64,000 nucleotides of DNA from NCBI RefSeq assembly GCF_026151205.1, contig NC_087072.1:22957603-23021602 (forward strand). Reading direction: 5' to 3'. Under the pieces are notes generated by a model that worked only from the letters and a program-made list of their open reading frames with translations, was not told the origin of the DNA and made no database searches. The position numbers and the translations under genes were made by a program. This DNA is from Bolinopsis microptera. Taxonomy: Eukaryota > Ctenophora > Tentaculata > Lobata > Bolinopsidae. Below are positions 23,976-35,231 of this stretch, in pieces (positions within the stretch are counted from its first letter, which is position 1; the number at the start of each line of letters is the position of its first letter).

Positions 23976-26900
23976 ATGGTTAAACTCAACGTGGCTACGT
24001 GGAATGTTTGTGGTATCTCATCTGAAGACCGCAAATTCCTAGTTGCCAAGGATATAGACAGATACAACCTCGACATCATTGCACTACAAGAGACGAAGAC
24101 ACGAGAGTTTGCGCAAATAACTCTGCGCAGATCTGCCTGGTCACCACCATCTGTATTTGTTTGATCAGAAACAGGATTGGCACGGTGGTCTTGGTTTTTT
24201 AATTAACAAACGTTTTACAGACTGCATCATTTCCTATCATCAGATCAGCGATCGTGTTGCATACATTGACACCAAACTGAAGCCGACAGATAACAGTTCA
24301 GCACCCTGTTACATCAGATTTATCAACTGCTATAGTCAGACAAATCCAAAATGTGTACAGAACCCTCAGATAGCAGACAAGTTTTACGATCAGTTGGTGA
24401 AAGCACTAGATGTACCTGCTAGATACGAAGTGTGGTTTTAAGGGGATTTTTATGCCAATATAGGCAAGAGATCATGGAATGATGAGGAAAATGGTCTTAG
24501 TTCACACATAGGAAAACATGGTGTTGGTCGTAGAAAATGAGAACGGAGATAGACTTCTTCAGTTTCTTGTATCGCACACATTGTTTGCAGCCAACACCGC
24601 TTTTCAACATGCCAGTCGCCATATTACGACTCGAACTGGCTGGATTAAGGACCAGTCTACAAGAAAAAGTAGACCCCATTATCCCCAAATCGACTACATA
24701 CTTTGCAAATCAAGGAGCAGAGTACTTTTAACTAATGCTAGATCATATGCTGGAACTACTCACCGCAGTGACCACAAACTTGGTATAGCTAGTATTGATT
24801 TCTCAAGACGATACAAGTTATACAAGTCATCTACCAAGAAACAGAAGCGTTTTAACACTAACTCGCTAGTATGCAGTAGTGATACACAAGGAAGCTACCA
24901 AAACTGCCTTGACGCTGCAATAGGCAGCAGTAAATCTTCAGACACCTACTCTGATGCCAACACTGCTCAAAGGTTTGGCATACTGTTTGAGAGTGTTAAA
25001 AGCGCTGCTGTATCAACAGTTGCCTATAGTGACCCAGTCAGAAAACGTTATTACTCTTCTGATAGTGCCATAGTCGACTGAACGTAAGGATCTGCTGAAC
25101 CAGCTGAACACCAACAAGAGCACAGATAGGACTTCACTCAGGGCTAAAATCAATCAACTGTCCAATGACATTCAGAAGCGTCTTAACCTTCTCAAAACTC
25201 AGCTCGCAGACAGCGTCGCTGATACTATCAACAACACCGATGATTCACGCCGTATGTTTGAAGCTGTTAGACAATTATCAAATAAAAACAATAAATCAAC
25301 ATCAGTATTTGTACATAATGAAGATAATCAGTTTGTAAATGGTAATGTTCATAAATGTAATATTGTACGTGATTATTTTAAACAGCACTACACAAGCTCA
25401 GTCAACGAGCCAGCTATTGAGCCATTCATTGGACCACCTCAGCCTTTGACGAACCCCATTACAGTTGAAGAAGTTGAAATGGCTGCTAAGAAGCTCAGAA
25501 ACAACAAAGCTCTGGGCCCAGACGGCATTCCAAATGAATTCCTAAAATATGCCTCGCCTGCCTTTTATAGCACATTTGCAGAATTGATTAACCAGTTCTT
25601 TGAAAAGCATGAGCATGTCCCGTCCTTTACGGAAGGCTATCTGACACCTTTGCAAAAGCCTGGAAAACCTCGTGGCCCACCTAAACGTCTTAGGCCTTTA
25701 TGCTTGCTTAATGGCACGAAGAAAATACTTCCAATGATTGTCCTGCGGCGCATACAAGGTCAGATAGCGCATTACACAGGCCCTTGGCAGAATGCATATA
25801 AGCCTGGCCATAGCACTGCCAACATAGTTTGGACCCAGAGAATGTTGTTATCAGTCGTCAAGGAGAAACACTGGTCTTTGTACAAAATGGGTATTGATAT
25901 GACATCAGCCTTCGATACCATTAAGAGATCAGTCCTACTTGATATACTGCGAGAGGCTGGATGTAGTGAAGACGACCTAAAACTTGTTCGTTACCTACGT
26001 CCTACAGCTATCGAATACAAAGCTCAATATCAAGATAGAGAAGACGGTCTCGGACGAAATTATTGTATTAATAGGAGCTTTCAAGGGAGACAGTCTATCC
26101 GGTAACTTGTTCACTGTGTACCTTGCTGATGCCCTGTATCATCTTCGGGCAGTTACCATGCACATCAGACTAAACCCTCCGATATCAGACCAGCTGCTAC
26201 CACTTGAATGAGAGTATGCTGATGATGTAGATTTTGTTGATTAAGGAAGAAGAGAACCTTCAAGCACTTTTGCCAATATGTAAGGATGTTCTAAAAGAAT
26301 GGAACTTACTAGTGAACGAATCAAAAACTGAGTTCACACAGTTCTACATTGCTGGTAAAAACGAACGTGACGAGAAAGGTGAACTCCTCGAAAACAGAGA
26401 ACCTTGGAGATCTTCAATATCACTAGGCTCCAAACTCTGCGACAAAGAAGACATTCAGAGAAGGTGCACCCTAGGAAATGTTGCTTTTCAGGACTACAAG
26501 AAAGTATGGGAACAAGGTCAGCGAATCTGTCTCAGTACTCGGCTGAAGATCTATGAGTCCCTTGTTGTTTCTGTTATGTTGTACAACTGTAATTCCTGGG
26601 CTGTACCCAAAAACTATATGGACAAAATCGACATTTGTCATCGCAAACACCTGAGGCAAATCGTCAAAATGACATACCCCACCATCATTTCTAACGAAGC
26701 TCTGTATAAGAAATGTAACAGCAGACCACTCAGTGAGAGAGTTGCGTAGCGTACTCACGTTGGAAAATGTTTGGTCATATAATACTTCGTAGTGCCAGCA
26801 ACTCCCCAGCGTTATGTTCTTTATTTTTTGCAGTTGAGAGTATGAGGGATATGAAGGGTCGTGTCGGGAGACACCAATGTAATTTATTAAAAACTCTTAA

Positions 26901-27010
26901 AAATGATTTATCAGATCTAGAGACATTAAACTTGTAAATACAAGACATTTATAATTTGATTTTTTTAGCCCAAGACAGACCTAAGTGGAGAAAGTTATTT
27001 TGATTTTTTT
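23976..27010 (+). mobile_element. Degenerate LINE with endonuclease and RT
   Basis: Broken frames encode, in order, an APE endonuclease (LNVATWNVCGIS, IIALQETKT, GDFYANIGKRSWNDEENG, SDHKLGIA) and a reverse transcriptase (NKALGPDGIPNEFLKY, GYLTPLQKPGKPRG, MGIDMTSAFDTIKR, GDSLSGNLF and the catalytic EYADDVDFVD at about 26212-26241). The C-terminal tail is LINE-like (YNCNSWAVPKNYMDKIDICHRKHL). Frames change or stop near 24164, 24440, 25080, 26100, 26210 and 26748, so the copy is dead. It sits in the duplicated flank zone between transporter copies. A related 3' fragment lies at 58048-58866. Confidence 0.9.
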
Positions 27011-27382
27011 TGATTGAGGAGCACTACCCGAAGGCATTACTCGGCACTAACGCCTTAAAATCTTTAATTACAATCAAATATAAATATATGCACACAATGT
27101 ATAAAATATGAATAATGTATAAAATATGATTACGCTATTAGCAAATTTAAGTAGTACTATTAAGAATTTTAAATAACTCTTATCTCTTGACATAAATTTA
27201 GAACAGCGACACAGGGTCTGAAGAATGCGCAGTGATATTTTTATCTTTTAAGAGTTGTAAATGACAGTGAAATTGCACGGTAGCTATAGCATTGTAAAAA
27301 TGCTCGAGGATGGTCATATTTCGTTATGAGGTTAAAGTTTTGTTGCTCGTTATTATGATCAACGTATGTTGTACCAAATTAT
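27011..27382. other. AT-rich spacer
   Basis: No gene is seen. It contains a doubled ATGTATAAAATATGA near 27097-27128. Confidence 0.4.
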
Positions 27383-27781
27383 TTAAATTTCTAAAAGTAC
27401 GAAATTTGAGTTGTTCCAGTCCTTGTCATCCGGGTTAAGTGCTTGTGCAGTAAGCACATGCTTGCTGACTGTAGACTTGAATGAATTTAGGAATTTGTCT
27501 TGTAGGCAAGTCGTGACGTATTTTATGTCCTTGTTAATAATGTTGACTGTTTTGTTATATAACTTAGGCCCAATGTAAGAAATGCTCTTGTCTGAATTAC
27601 ATAAACGGTTAAATGGTACTGCAAAGAACTCAGGTTCTCTTCTAGGTGCGTTTAAGTTTGAAACAGTGAACATTCTTATAATATTTGGAGGTGCAGTGTT
27701 AGAATAAACTTTGTGCAGTTTTAGTTTTAGTAGGTTACTTATCAGATTTTTAATTTGTTTATACAATTTATTTATTTGAAT
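27383..27781 (-). mobile_element. LINE C-terminal remnant
   Basis: A 127-codon frame (27766 down to 27383) matches the tail seen after the RT of CR1/Jockey-type LINEs: a basic segment, PRREPEFFAVPFNRL, then KSISYIGPKLYNKT and KFLNSFKSTVSKHVL. Nothing of the RT core is present, so it is a 5'-truncated remnant. It differs in type from the neighbouring LINE at 23976-27010. Confidence 0.65.
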
Positions 27782-27895
27782 AAAGTTTTATAATAATAAT
27801 AATTGCTTTTTAAAACTCAAAATTTAAAATTTCAGACAAAAATAAAAACTATTTTGTATAATGTAACATATACTCATATAATTACAACCCTAAAA

Positions 27896-28737
27896 ATCGT
27901 ATTTACAGCATTTCTCGAAGAACAGCTTATTCGCAGTGACTATAACAGCGCTAGATTAAGATATTACTAAAATTGCTCCACAAACACTCATCACATCGCG
28001 AATGCTGTTAAAGAACACAACCTGAATTACATAGGCAATAACAATATCACAATTTCTTATAAGAACCCCTGGTCCAGATTTTTCCAGAGTCAGTCCTCGA
28101 TTGAAAAGAATGAGGCAGAGATATATACCCAATCCTCCCAAGAACATAATCAGCCTATCCATAAAACATTCAGGAAGTACAAATTTGTCACCACTTATAA
28201 ACTGGAAGATAATTCCTTCCACAACAACTGCCGAACTAACAACAAGTGTTACAAAAATTGGGCTAACTTCAGTTCCCACCTTTCGCATAAGGCTGAAAGA
28301 AAATCCTAGCAAAATTCCCGCAAATAAAGAAACCAACGAAAAAAACGGACTGTACTCTTTTTTACCTTCTTCACTGGGAGCTCCAAATAGAAAAAGTAGG
28401 TTTAGCTATAAAAGCAATCCCGGACAATCCAACTAGCAATGACAATATCGTAAAAATACTCAATTTTTCTTTCCAAAGATTCTTTGAAAAAATAGCAGCA
28501 AAAATAGGTACCAATGATGCCAAGGCAACACTATCACCATATTTCATCCTTTTAGCGGCCCAAAACTTTAACACAACAGCCAATCCACCAAAACATGCTC
28601 GAGGAATAACAAACAAAATAAAACCCTCGAAATAGAATGACAGCAGATCTTCCATAGAGTTGAGGATCAGTAGATGATTCATACAGACTAAGATCAGAGC
28701 CACTATTACGTATCAATACACCAATGCAAGGGTTGCT
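27896..28737 (-). pseudogene. SLC35G-like copy 2, group B, broken
   Basis: This is a transporter copy closer to the gene at 43575-44630. It retains KRMKYGDSVALASLVPIFAA and SLMRKVGTEVSPIF. It lacks the N-terminal third; the coding part joins directly to duplicated 3' flank sequence at about 28650-28660 (SMEDLLSFYF junction). An extra A in the run at about 28389-28394 shifts the frame, and an insertion near 27945-27957 disrupts the C-terminal end. It cannot encode a full carrier. The same N-terminal junction occurs at 39000 and 41880. Confidence 0.85.
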
Positions 28738-28751
28738 GCCTCCAAACAATC

Positions 28752-28940
28752 TAAATTTCGTACTTAAAATATTTTTCGATTAACAACTTGTTTATAGTAA
28801 CCGAAACAGCACTTATATAGTAAAGTGACCAAAAGTGCTCCAATAATACTTAAATGATTGGGGACGCTGTCAAAAAATACAATCTGAATTCCATAGGCAA
28901 TAACAATTTCACAGTTTAGGATGAGAATTCCCGGTCCAGA
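28752..28940 (-). pseudogene. SLC35G-like C-terminal fragment, group A
   Basis: The last 60 or so codons of a group A copy (from GPGILILN to the end) end abruptly at TTAATCTGGACC, a breakpoint shared with fragments at 33786, 35210 and 39293. The frame is broken by a short insertion near 28815 (ACTTATATAGTAAAGTGACC). Confidence 0.8.
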
Positions 28941-28959
28941 TTAACTACAAAAATAACTT

Positions 28960-29344
28960 TTTAATTCGATGAGTGTCAATGAAAAAGAACACAATTTCTC
29001 AAGATAAAAATCCACATATTATTATGAAGTATTTGATTTTACATATTGTTACTTGTACAGAATAGGATTGAGGGTCGGTAGATAACAGATAAAATTAATA
29101 TATTCGGTAAATAACAACATAACAGAGTAACAGCAGAAACAACAGAAAATCTAATAATGTTAGAAATTTAGTAATCTGTAAAGCTGTAAAATGTAAAATG
29201 TGCTTATATTGAGGATCAGAAGATGATTCGTACTATTAAGATCAGAGCCACTATTACGTATCAATACACCAATGCAAGGGTTGCTGCCTCCAAACAACCT
29301 AAATTTCGTATTTGAAATATTTTTCGATTAACAACTTGTTTATA
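28960..29344 (-). repeat. Duplicated 3' flank with last codons of a transporter copy
   Basis: This repeats the 3' flank of copy 1 and the final 16 or so codons of the coding region (29296-29344). It is cut by a G-run at 29345-29354. Confidence 0.8.
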
Positions 29345-29480
29345 GGGGGGGGGGATCATGTTATTTTTTGTCCGTTTTTGTCCGTTAATTTTTGTCCGTT
29401 TTGAAAATATAGCCGCCAAACGGACAAAAACGGACAAAAACGGACAAAAATTGTAACTTTTGATTTAAATTTTCTCCACA
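29345..29480. repeat. G-run followed by TTTTTGTCCG repeats
   Basis: Ten G residues are followed by three copies of TTTTTGTCCGT and, after about 20 bases, three inverted copies (CGGACAAAAA). Related ACGGAC and GTCCG words recur at 31975-32115, so both may be termini of one inserted segment between transporter copies. Confidence 0.55.
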
Positions 29481-29765
29481 ATTTGTAACAGGCTATCTGC
29501 AGAAATGGGTAGCCCGGTTAATGACCATGGTCCTTTCTCAAACTTTTAATTTTCAATTAGGCACAAAGAATAGTCTACACATTTTTTAATAACATAAAAA
29601 GGGATGAAAAGTTTTATTACTGGAGAGTAAAACTTTGTTAAACACAAAGATTCTTGAGCACATTTTTAGTCAGACTCAAATGCGCTTAAAAACATTTTAG
29701 TATATAACAATAAATTATGTTAACAATAACACCAACAATAATTATAAATTGAACAAATTATTGAG

Positions 29766-29997
29766 AGATGAAAGAGAGGAAAAGGAGGAGGGGGGACTGA
29801 GGAGGGGGACTGAGGAGGGAGAGGAGGGGGGCTGAGGAGGAGTGAGACTGAGAAGGAGAACTGAGGAGGAGGAATGAATAGGAGGAGGAGAAGAAGAAGG
29901 ACTCAAGAGGAGGAAGACCCAAGAGGAGAAGGACCCAGGAGGAGGACCCAGGAAAAGGCCCCATGAGGAGGACTGGGGAGGAGGAGGACCGAAAAAA
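29766..29997 (+). repeat. Long purine-rich (GA) tract
   Basis: About 230 bases are almost all G and A on the plus strand, with imperfect GAGGAGGA and GGACCCAGGAGGA units. The minus-strand frame at 29758-29964 is a low-complexity by-product of this tract. Confidence 0.85.
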
Positions 29998-30200
29998 TGT
30001 TTTTACTCATTTATCTCCAGATCTATTGGACTTCAAAGCCAAACAACAAATTTAGGCACATTTTACGTTTTCCATATTTACTGATTTTTCTAAAATTTTG
30101 ATAGGAATGTGCTAGTGACTTTTTGAAGAGTAGAGCGCAAAATAACCGCAACTAGCACATTTATATATGAGTTATGAACAACAAAACACCCTAAAATGCT

Positions 30201-30282
30201 TCCCTTTCGAGTTATGGGAGAAAATGTGATTTTTTATCTGCAAAGCCAAAAAATCACATTTTCTCCCATAACTTCAAAGGGA
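30201..30282. repeat. Hairpin with 35-bp arms
   Basis: Arms 30201-30235 and 30248-30282 are reverse complements with two mismatches around a 12-base loop. The stem includes AGTTATGGGAGAAAATGTGA. The function is unknown; it may be a foldback element remnant. Confidence 0.85.
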
Positions 30283-30299
30283 TCAAATAACCCAGGTAT

Positions 30300-30960
30300 T
30301 TCACTTCGTCTTTCAGGAACTCACTTTTCTTCAAGTTTCATCTGAAGTTTGCAACTTCTAGCCGTTTTATAACTTCCTCTTGATTATCCAGGTGTTCCTC
30401 TTCGGTTTGTCACTAGTATATCGCCTACACGACACACGGTACTTTTGCACCCTCTTAGTACACTATCCATAGTTTGCAGAAAGATGGCGGTGGCAGACGA
30501 CACACCGTATGGCAACCGATTCCATACCAATAAACCTTTCGTCGTGTTTATCGTGGTCAGCTTTTTGTCTGCCTCTCTCGATGCAAGATGATTATAAGCT
30601 TGTCTGGTGTCTAGTTTCGAAAACTGCTTTCCTCCTCTCGGGTGGAAACACTCGTCAACAGTAGGAAGGGGCTACTGTTTAGTCTCGAGGTTTATGTTCA
30701 GAGTACTCCGCAGATCCGAACTGCGGAATCAGGTTTTAGAACTGGCACAATCGGTGAAGCGATCTGACTGTGATCAACTGGAGTCAGAATCTTGTCTGCA
30801 ACCATCTTGTCGATCGTCTCCTCGATACGTTCCTTCAGAGCGTACGGAACAGTCCTTGCTTTCCGGAACACAGGTTTGAAGTCTTCTTTCAGTTGTAGCT
30901 GAGCCTCGTACCCGACCACTTCTCTAAATTTACCAGGTTCAAACACTCTGCTCTGTCTCA
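30300..30960 (-). mobile_element. Gypsy-type RT fragment, degraded
   Basis: Minus-strand frames give the start of a Ty3/gypsy reverse transcriptase: LQLKEDFKPVFRKARTVPYA, KMVADKILTPVDHSQIASP, VRICG, then after a frameshift and a stop LPTVDECF, FSKLDTRQAYNHL, LPYGVSSATAIFLQTMD and the position of the catalytic box, which reads CRVGDILVT. The family normally has YxDD there, so one aspartate is lost. No protease or integrase is attached. The copy is inert. Confidence 0.85.
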
Positions 30961-32140
30961 GCTTTATGTCATATGTCGAAATGATACGTTATTAATGATA
31001 TTTCAGTGGGCGAAACTTTTACAATTCTGAGAATAAACTATGGGCGACAGTCTTAAAATTTTCTTAAAGTTTTGCTAGAACATATCTCCGGTCTTTCTGC
31101 CAGTTAGAGTGAAATATATATCAGTACGAGGTCTTACTCTTATGATGTACGAGGTCGAGGAATCTAATCACAACACAATTAGATGACCAGGAAATGTTAT
31201 GTGTACGAGGTCACTAGCCAGGGTGATATTAGGAAGCGAATTACAGAGTTTATTTTTTACTTTTGATGATCGTTTGTACGAGAAAATATAATTTAAAATG
31301 GAAGTGCGTGTAGGTTCTGTAGACGTGTTTTAGCTAATTAGCAAACATTTAAAATATTTTTATTGGCTCAAAATGATCGGAATTATTTACACACCCACCA
31401 AATGCGATAGCGGAGTTGTTTTAATAGCTAAACCATATATCAGATCTTCATCAAATGGGTTTTCGTGCATGAAATAGTCCATGCTTAAAGCATCAGTGAT
31501 TTATAGCTTTATGGAAACCTTTTTTATCAAACTACCCCGGTCCTGCATTTCAGTGTTAGCTTTTACAAGCCATTCGGCGTGGAGTGGTTTTATCTTAGAC
31601 AACTTTAGGTTAACCTTAACATCACACAGAGCTTTCCTTGCACTGTTTCATTACCTCCCCTGAGTAATATGAACTATAACAACGTCAGACAATGTCCCTG
31701 TCAACAAGTTATTTACCGTAATATCTAGACTCTAGAGGCTGGAACAAGTTTGTCATGTTGGCGAGGACTAGCTCATATAAACTTGTTGAGTGCCATAATT
31801 TCGTTGACTTTTTCCACCAAATGACCCTTGAAAACATCATATACTAGTAGAGTTTTCTGTGCCTCCGGCAGACCAAGGTTCAAGGAGAACCTTTCCGTCG
31901 TTAACTTACGGCACAATAAAGTTCTCATAGTTGTCATTTTCTGGACAAAAAGTTCGAAGTGGAAAAAAGTTTTTGTCCGTTGAATTTTTTTGGAAAAAAA
32001 TTCAACGGACTTTAACTTGGACGGACCTTAAATGAACCGACAATATTTGAACCGACATTAAGATGAACGTTAGGGCCTCCAGAGTTCAATTAATGTCCGT
32101 CCAAATAAGGTCCAATAAGGTAGTCTGTAAAGTTTGAAAA
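30961..32140. other. Spacer between inverted transporter copies
   Basis: No gene is recognised. The stretch lies between the minus-strand fragments to the left and the plus-strand copy 3 to the right, and contains GTCCGT/ACGGAC words and a TGGAAAAAAATTCAACGGAC palindrome near 31975-32010. Sequence from about 32150 belongs to the duplicated 5' flank. Confidence 0.45.
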
Positions 32141-32365
32141 GTACTTAATTTTTTTTAAACGATTCACTTCGTATAGTTCATATTATGTACATTAAACTTT
32201 GAGTCTGTATAGTTTTTAAATATGAACACGAAACATGTATTTTAGAAACCAAACATATAAACAACATTCAATCTAATTATGTACTTAGCGTGTTATGCGA
32301 ACGGATGGTGGGCATCTGAATTTTTGATAATATCCTTGTTAATTGTAGGAAATACATTCATCCTG

Positions 32366-33421
32366 ATGACGGTCCAGACGGAGTCTCAAGAACAGGAAAT
32401 GGTGCTCATAAAATCCTCAAACCTACCATTTCAACAACTTGAGGTGGACGGTAGCCAACAAGATCGAGATGATATCAAGGAAATATTTCCACTCACATGT
32501 AAATCGGTCTACAAACAGATTGAAGGAAAACTGTTCATATTTCTAGCTGGATTTATCGGTGTCAGTGTTTTTTCACTGGTTAAAAATAGCACCACTTTGG
32601 CTGTTGGCCAGTTTTCGTCCACAATTTTTTCCTTTCCGTTCTTGTTCCTACTCCCAGCCTTGTTTTTTAAAGAAAAAAACAAAGGCTTTGAAGGAAAAGC
32701 TAAATATATAATTCCTCGAGCATTGTTAGGTGGACTTGCAGATATTTTGAAGTTATGGGCAGCTAAAGTGATGGATTATGGTGATAGTGTATCCCTGTTT
32801 GCATTGGTTCCTATCTTTGCTGCTATTTTTTCTAGGGTTCTTTGGAAAGAAAAATTGAGTATATTTACGATATTGGCATTGTTAGTTGGATTGTCCGGAG
32901 TTGTTTTAATAGCTAAACCTACTTTTCTATTTGGAGCTCCGAGTGAAAAAAATAGGAAAGAATATAGTTCCATTTTTGCGTTGGTTCCTCTTTCTGGGGG
33001 AATTATTTTGGGGCTTGCCTACAGCTTGATGAGAAAAGTTGGAACTGTAGTTAGCCCAATTTTTGTGTCAGTTATTGTTTCTCCCACAGTTGTTGTATAC
33101 GGAATTATCTTTCAGTTAATAAGTGGTGACAAATATGTATTTCCTGAATGTTTTATGGATAGGCTGATTATGTGCTTGGGAGGATTTGGTATATTTGTCT
33201 GCCTTCTTCTTCTTAATCGAGGACTGACTCTCGAAAAATCTGGACCAGGAATTCTCATCCGAAACTTTGATATTGTTATTGCCTATGGAATTCAGATTGT
33301 ATTTTTTGACAGCGTCCCCAATCTTTTAAGTATTATTGGAGCACTTTTGGTTATTTCAAGTGCTGTTTTGGTTACTATAAACAAGTTGTTAATCGAAAAA
33401 TATTTCAAATACGAAATTTAG
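32366..33421 (+). CDS. SLC35G-like EamA transporter, copy 3, intact, inverted
   Basis: This single-exon 351-residue copy is nearly identical to copy 1 but on the opposite strand. An upstream in-frame ATG at 32279 would add 29 residues. I prefer 32366 because it matches the start conserved in the other copies (MTVQTESQEQEM), and the extra part overlaps the duplicated 5' flank with a splice-acceptor-like TTGTAG just before it. It has the same ten-helix EamA layout, with ADILKLWAAK where copy 1 has AGILKLWAAK and GTVVSPIF where copy 1 has GTEVSPIF. All signature blocks (MDYGDSV, LWKEKLS, NRGLTLEKSGPG) are intact. Confidence 0.87.
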   Translation: MTVQTESQEQEMVLIKSSNLPFQQLEVDGSQQDRDDIKEIFPLTCKSVYKQIEGKLFIFLAGFIGVSVFSLVKNSTTLAVGQFSSTIFSFPFLFLLPALFFKEKNKGFEGKAKYIIPRALLGGLADILKLWAAKVMDYGDSVSLFALVPIFAAIFSRVLWKEKLSIFTILALLVGLSGVVLIAKPTFLFGAPSEKNRKEYSSIFALVPLSGGIILGLAYSLMRKVGTVVSPIFVSVIVSPTVVVYGIIFQLISGDKYVFPECFMDRLIMCLGGFGIFVCLLLLNRGLTLEKSGPGILIRNFDIVIAYGIQIVFFDSVPNLLSIIGALLVISSAVLVTINKLLIEKYFKYEI

Positions 33422-33785
33422 TTTGTTTGGAGGCAGCAACCCTTGCATTGGTGTATTGATACGTAATAGTGGCTCTGATCTTAATAGTACGAATCATCTT
33501 CTGATCCTCAATATAGGCACATTTTACATTTTACAGCTTTTTTTTACAGCTTTTATTTACAGATTACTAAATTTCTAACATTATTAGATTTTCTGTTGTT
33601 TCTGCTGTTATGTTGTTATTTACCGAATATATTAATTTTATCTGTTATCTACCGACCCTCAATCCTATTCTGTACAAGTAACAATATGTAAAATCAAATA
33701 CTTCATAATAATATGTGGATTTTATCTTGAGAAATTGTGTTCTTTTTCATTGACACTCATCGAATTAAAGTTATTTTTGTAGTTA
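33422..33785 (+). repeat. Duplicated 3' flank of copy 3
   Basis: This is the same flank as after copy 1, followed by the recurrent junction TTAATCTGGACC into another C-terminal fragment. It is duplicated again at 34834-35215. Confidence 0.85.
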
Positions 33786-34833
33786 ATCTGGACCGGGAAT
33801 TCTCATCCTAAACTGTGAAATTGTTATTGCCTATGGAATTCAGATTGTATTTTTTGACAGCGTCCCCAATCTTTTGAAAATCATTGGAGCACTTTTGGTT
33901 ATTTCAAGTGCTGTTTTGGTTACTACAGGGTGTCCCAAAAAACACTACCCAGTGGGAAATCCTCCTAATTTCCTCAATTTTCCTTTAATGGTACTCATGT
34001 CTTAGTATGTTTACCTAAAAGGGTTGGGAGATTTGTTTGTGACTTTTGAAAACTTAAGCAAACTATTTGGAGTCCTCATTTTAAAAATGTCAAAAATTGT
34101 CCGGAAAAGTCCTCAAATTATTGGCTCGTCCACCATTCGGAGCGCTGAGCCAAAAGGAAAAAAACTTTTGTCATGGATTTGATTGCAAACTTTTCATTTT
34201 TGTCCCATCTAACTCCCGAACACCACAGTTAATGCTAAAAGTCCAAAGAGGTGCTCACAAATGGTCATTTCCCAGCTGGCCTGAAACCCAAAAATGGACG
34301 ATAGGCCAAATTTGCATAAATTATGCAATTTTGTATGGGAAAGTCGCTAATTTCCTAGTTTTAATGGTCGCATATGTTAGTTGGTAAGTGTACTGACAAA
34401 AAAAAGGTAAAAAAAGGGTGTGGCCCGAAAATGCTCCCAAAACATGCTGACCATATCAAAAACCTCCATTTCAGTTCTCATTGTGAAGAATACTTTCCAT
34501 TGTGTCTGTATAGCTGTATATGCCTGGTTTACAACTTGGGGCAGTCTAAACGTTTCAAAACTAGGATTCCATCATGGACGAAAACTATCAACCATTCTAG
34601 GATCACACCAAGATTTCTTAGCATATCTTTAACATCGAAAGAATGTTGCCCATCAAGTTCATATGAGACTCCCAATGGTCCTAAAAGAGTCTCCTAACCT
34701 TCTAGAAAATCGTACTAAGAGATCAAAACCAATGAGTTCAAACTGAGAAAATTTCTTATTGGGTAGTGTTTTTTGGGACACCCTGTATAAGCAAGTTGTT
34801 AATCGAAAAATATTGCAAGTACGAAATTTAGGT
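33786..34833 (+). pseudogene. SLC35G-like C-terminal fragment split by a mariner-like insertion
   Basis: The fragment at 33786-33925 (GILILNCEIVIAYGI... to the VLVT codons) continues at 34786-34833 with SKLLIEKYCKYEI-like codons to the stop. An 860-bp element is inserted at a TA between them. The rest of the gene is missing upstream, so this was already a fragment when the element landed. Confidence 0.88.
33926..34785. mobile_element. Mariner-like element, 860 bp, TA target duplication
   Basis: The ends are CAGGGTGTCCCAAAAAACAC and its reverse complement, about 26 bp long and nearly perfect, flanked by TA on each side (33924-33925 and 34786-34787). Intact copies of the target read GGTTACTATAAACAAG. 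This is the hallmark of Tc1/mariner transposition. Inside I see only short frames, faintly reminiscent of mariner transposase pieces, so the copy is probably non-autonomous. Confidence 0.88.
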
Positions 34834-35231
34834 TGTTTGGAGGCAGCAACCCTTGCATTGGTGTATTGATACGTAATAGTGGCTCTGATCTTAATAGTAC
34901 GAATCATCTTCTGATCCTCAATATAGGCACATTTTACATTTTACAGCTTTTTTTTACAGCTTTTATTTACAGATTACTAAATTTCTAACATTATTAGATT
35001 TTCTGTTGTTTCTGCTGTTATGTTGTTATTTACCGAATATATTAATTTTATCTGTTATCTACCGACCCTCAATCCTATTCTGTACAAGTAACAATATGTA
35101 AAATCAAATACTTCATAATAATATGTGGATTTTATCTTGAGAAATTGTGTTCTTTTTCATTGACACTCATCGAATTAAAGTTATTTTGTAGTTAATCTGG
35201 ACCAGGAAATCTCATCCTAAACTGTGAAACA
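34834..35231 (+). repeat. Second direct copy of the transporter 3' flank
   Basis: This repeats 33422-33805 almost base for base, including the TTAATCTGGACC junction and about 20 bases of the following fragment, then breaks at about 35231. A direct duplication therefore lies on each side of the mariner-like element. Confidence 0.85.

Noticed and set aside
29758-29964. Ser/Leu/Pro-rich minus-strand frame
   Set aside because: It is a translation of the GA tract and low in complexity.
32279-32365. 29-residue N-terminal extension of transporter copy 3
   Set aside because: The extra part overlaps the duplicated flank and is absent from the other copies. The conserved MTVQTESQ start is preferred.
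34097-34697. Frames inside the mariner-like element as a transposase gene
   Set aside because: Short frames without DDE boxes. At most degraded pieces.
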